DNA from: CANRIN01 sp964493515
GTDB lineage: Bacteria > Bacillota > Clostridia > Oscillospirales > JAAYOS01
Assembly (NCBI GenBank): GCA_964493515.1
Contig: CAZBNJ010000048.1
Coordinates: forward strand, 1 to 12,172
Direction of reading: 5' to 3'
Length of the DNA stretch: 12,172 nucleotides
Shown here: piece after piece, positions 11,604-12,172 of the stretch
How the letters are laid out: every line of letters begins with the position of its first letter
Position numbering within the stretch: the stretch's first letter is position 1
Program-made: the position numbers and the translations under genes
The notes under the pieces: generated by a model
Seen by the model: only the letters and a program-made list of their open reading frames with translations
What the model was told of the DNA's origin: nothing
Databases searched by the model: none

Positions 11604-12172
11604 TCAGTTCAGCGTCGAATCGGCAAACATCCTCTCGACCGCCTGCTTTGCGGCAAGATTTGCCCGCTTTTTCAGCTTCGGATCGTCGGCGAGCAGCTCG
11701 TCCGCCGCGTCCGCCGCGCTCTTCATCGTGCCCGCGTCCGCCTCGAGGTCGGCGACACGCAGCGCGGGCAGACCGTGCTGCCGCGAGCCGAAGAAGTCGC
11801 CCGGGCCGCGCAGCTTCAGGTCGGCTTCGGCTATCTTAAAGCCGTCCTGCGTCGAGCACATGACCGAAAGCCGCTCGCGGGTGGCGTCTCCGCCTCCGCC
11901 GCGGACGAGCACGCAGTAGCTCTCATACGCGCCGCGACCGACTCTCCCGCGAAGCTGATGCAGCTGTGAAAGCCCGAAGTTTTCGGCGTTTTCGACCACC
12001 ATCAGCGCGGCGTTCGGCACGTCGATGCCCACCTCGATGACCGTGGTCGCAACGAGGATATTCACCTCGCCGGCGGCGAATCGGTGCATTATCTCGTCCT
12101 TCTGCTTTGCCTTCATCTTTCCGTGAACAAATTCGACAACAAGGTCAGGGAATATCTCGTTTTGCAGCTCTT
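11604..12172 (-). CDS. recG: ATP-dependent DNA helicase RecG, C-terminal part (5' end beyond window)
   Basis: One hundred and eighty-eight C-terminal residues of RecG, the superfamily 2 helicase that reverses stalled replication forks and processes recombination intermediates. Reading in frame past the internal ATG at 12116 gives FPDLVVEFVHGKMK, a typical RecG segment, so the gene enters from beyond the window. Seen: helicase motif V in ILVATTVIEVGIDVPNA, motif VI in QLHQLRGRVGRG, and the RecG C-terminal block LKLRGPGDFFGSRQHG. The stop at 11604 is followed by an intrinsic terminator. All visible motifs are intact. The full protein is normally about 680 residues, so roughly a quarter is present. 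It should be cytoplasmic and constitutively expressed. Confidence 0.95.
   Translation of the reverse strand, partial: ELQNEIFPDLVVEFVHGKMKAKQKDEIMHRFAAGEVNILVATTVIEVGIDVPNAALMVVENAENFGLSQLHQLRGRVGRGAYESYCVLVRGGGGDATRERLSVMCSTQDGFKIAEADLKLRGPGDFFGSRQHGLPALRVADLEADAGTMKSAADAADELLADDPKLKKRANLAAKQAVERMFADSTLN

Noticed and set aside
12114..12116. ATG as the start of a short RecG-like protein
   Set aside because: The frame stays open to the window edge and encodes conserved RecG sequence upstream of this ATG.

Overview
The window looks like part of a scaffold from a GC-rich, spore-forming member of the Clostridia (Bacillota), probably a draft or metagenome-assembled genome. The evidence is SpoIIP and a Spo0A-type DNA-binding domain, AGGAGG-type ribosome binding sites, sigma-A-like promoters, a clostridial-looking RecG end and PRPP synthetase, and a run of exactly 100 N that looks like a scaffolding placeholder. 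No genus can be assigned from the sequence alone.

Left edge (1-355, minus): a free-standing Spo0A C-terminal DNA-binding domain with no receiver domain, running off the window. It diverges from the next gene across a 307-base regulatory region (356-662). That region holds a consensus sigma-A promoter (TTGACA-17-TATAAT) and three GTCG motifs spaced exactly 10 bp apart, the middle one a perfect Spo0A box.

Centre (663-8122, plus): a probable carbohydrate catabolic operon. In order it encodes a TIM-barrel sugar isomerase/epimerase, a HAD hydrolase, a FucI/AraA-family isomerase, an FGGY sugar kinase (3' end lost in the gap), L-ribulose-5-phosphate 4-epimerase AraD (5' end lost in the gap), a type-B carboxylesterase and a GNAT acetyltransferase of lower GC content. 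The isomerase, kinase and AraD form an L-arabinose-type route (aldose to ketose to ketose 5-phosphate to D-xylulose 5-phosphate), with a fucose-isomerase-like enzyme in the place of classical AraA. The other enzymes suggest a variant or ester-decorated substrate; that is inference. No transporter or sugar regulator is visible. A strong bidirectional hairpin terminator closes the block at 8173-8210.

Right (8218-12172, minus): transcription converges on that terminator. From the right come the C-terminal part of RecG, a terminator, SpoIIP with a possible sigma-E-like promoter, and then a tight three-gene unit: a divergent ribose-phosphate pyrophosphokinase, a YfbR-like HD 5'-deoxynucleotidase and a cysteine-rich DUF3795 protein. 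A second perfect Spo0A box lies just upstream of the predicted promoter of this unit.

Nothing in the window is clearly an undescribed system. The points most worth following are the orphan Spo0A-C protein together with the phased boxes beside it, and the variant pentose-type operon whose kinase/AraD junction is hidden by a gap that must be larger than drawn.
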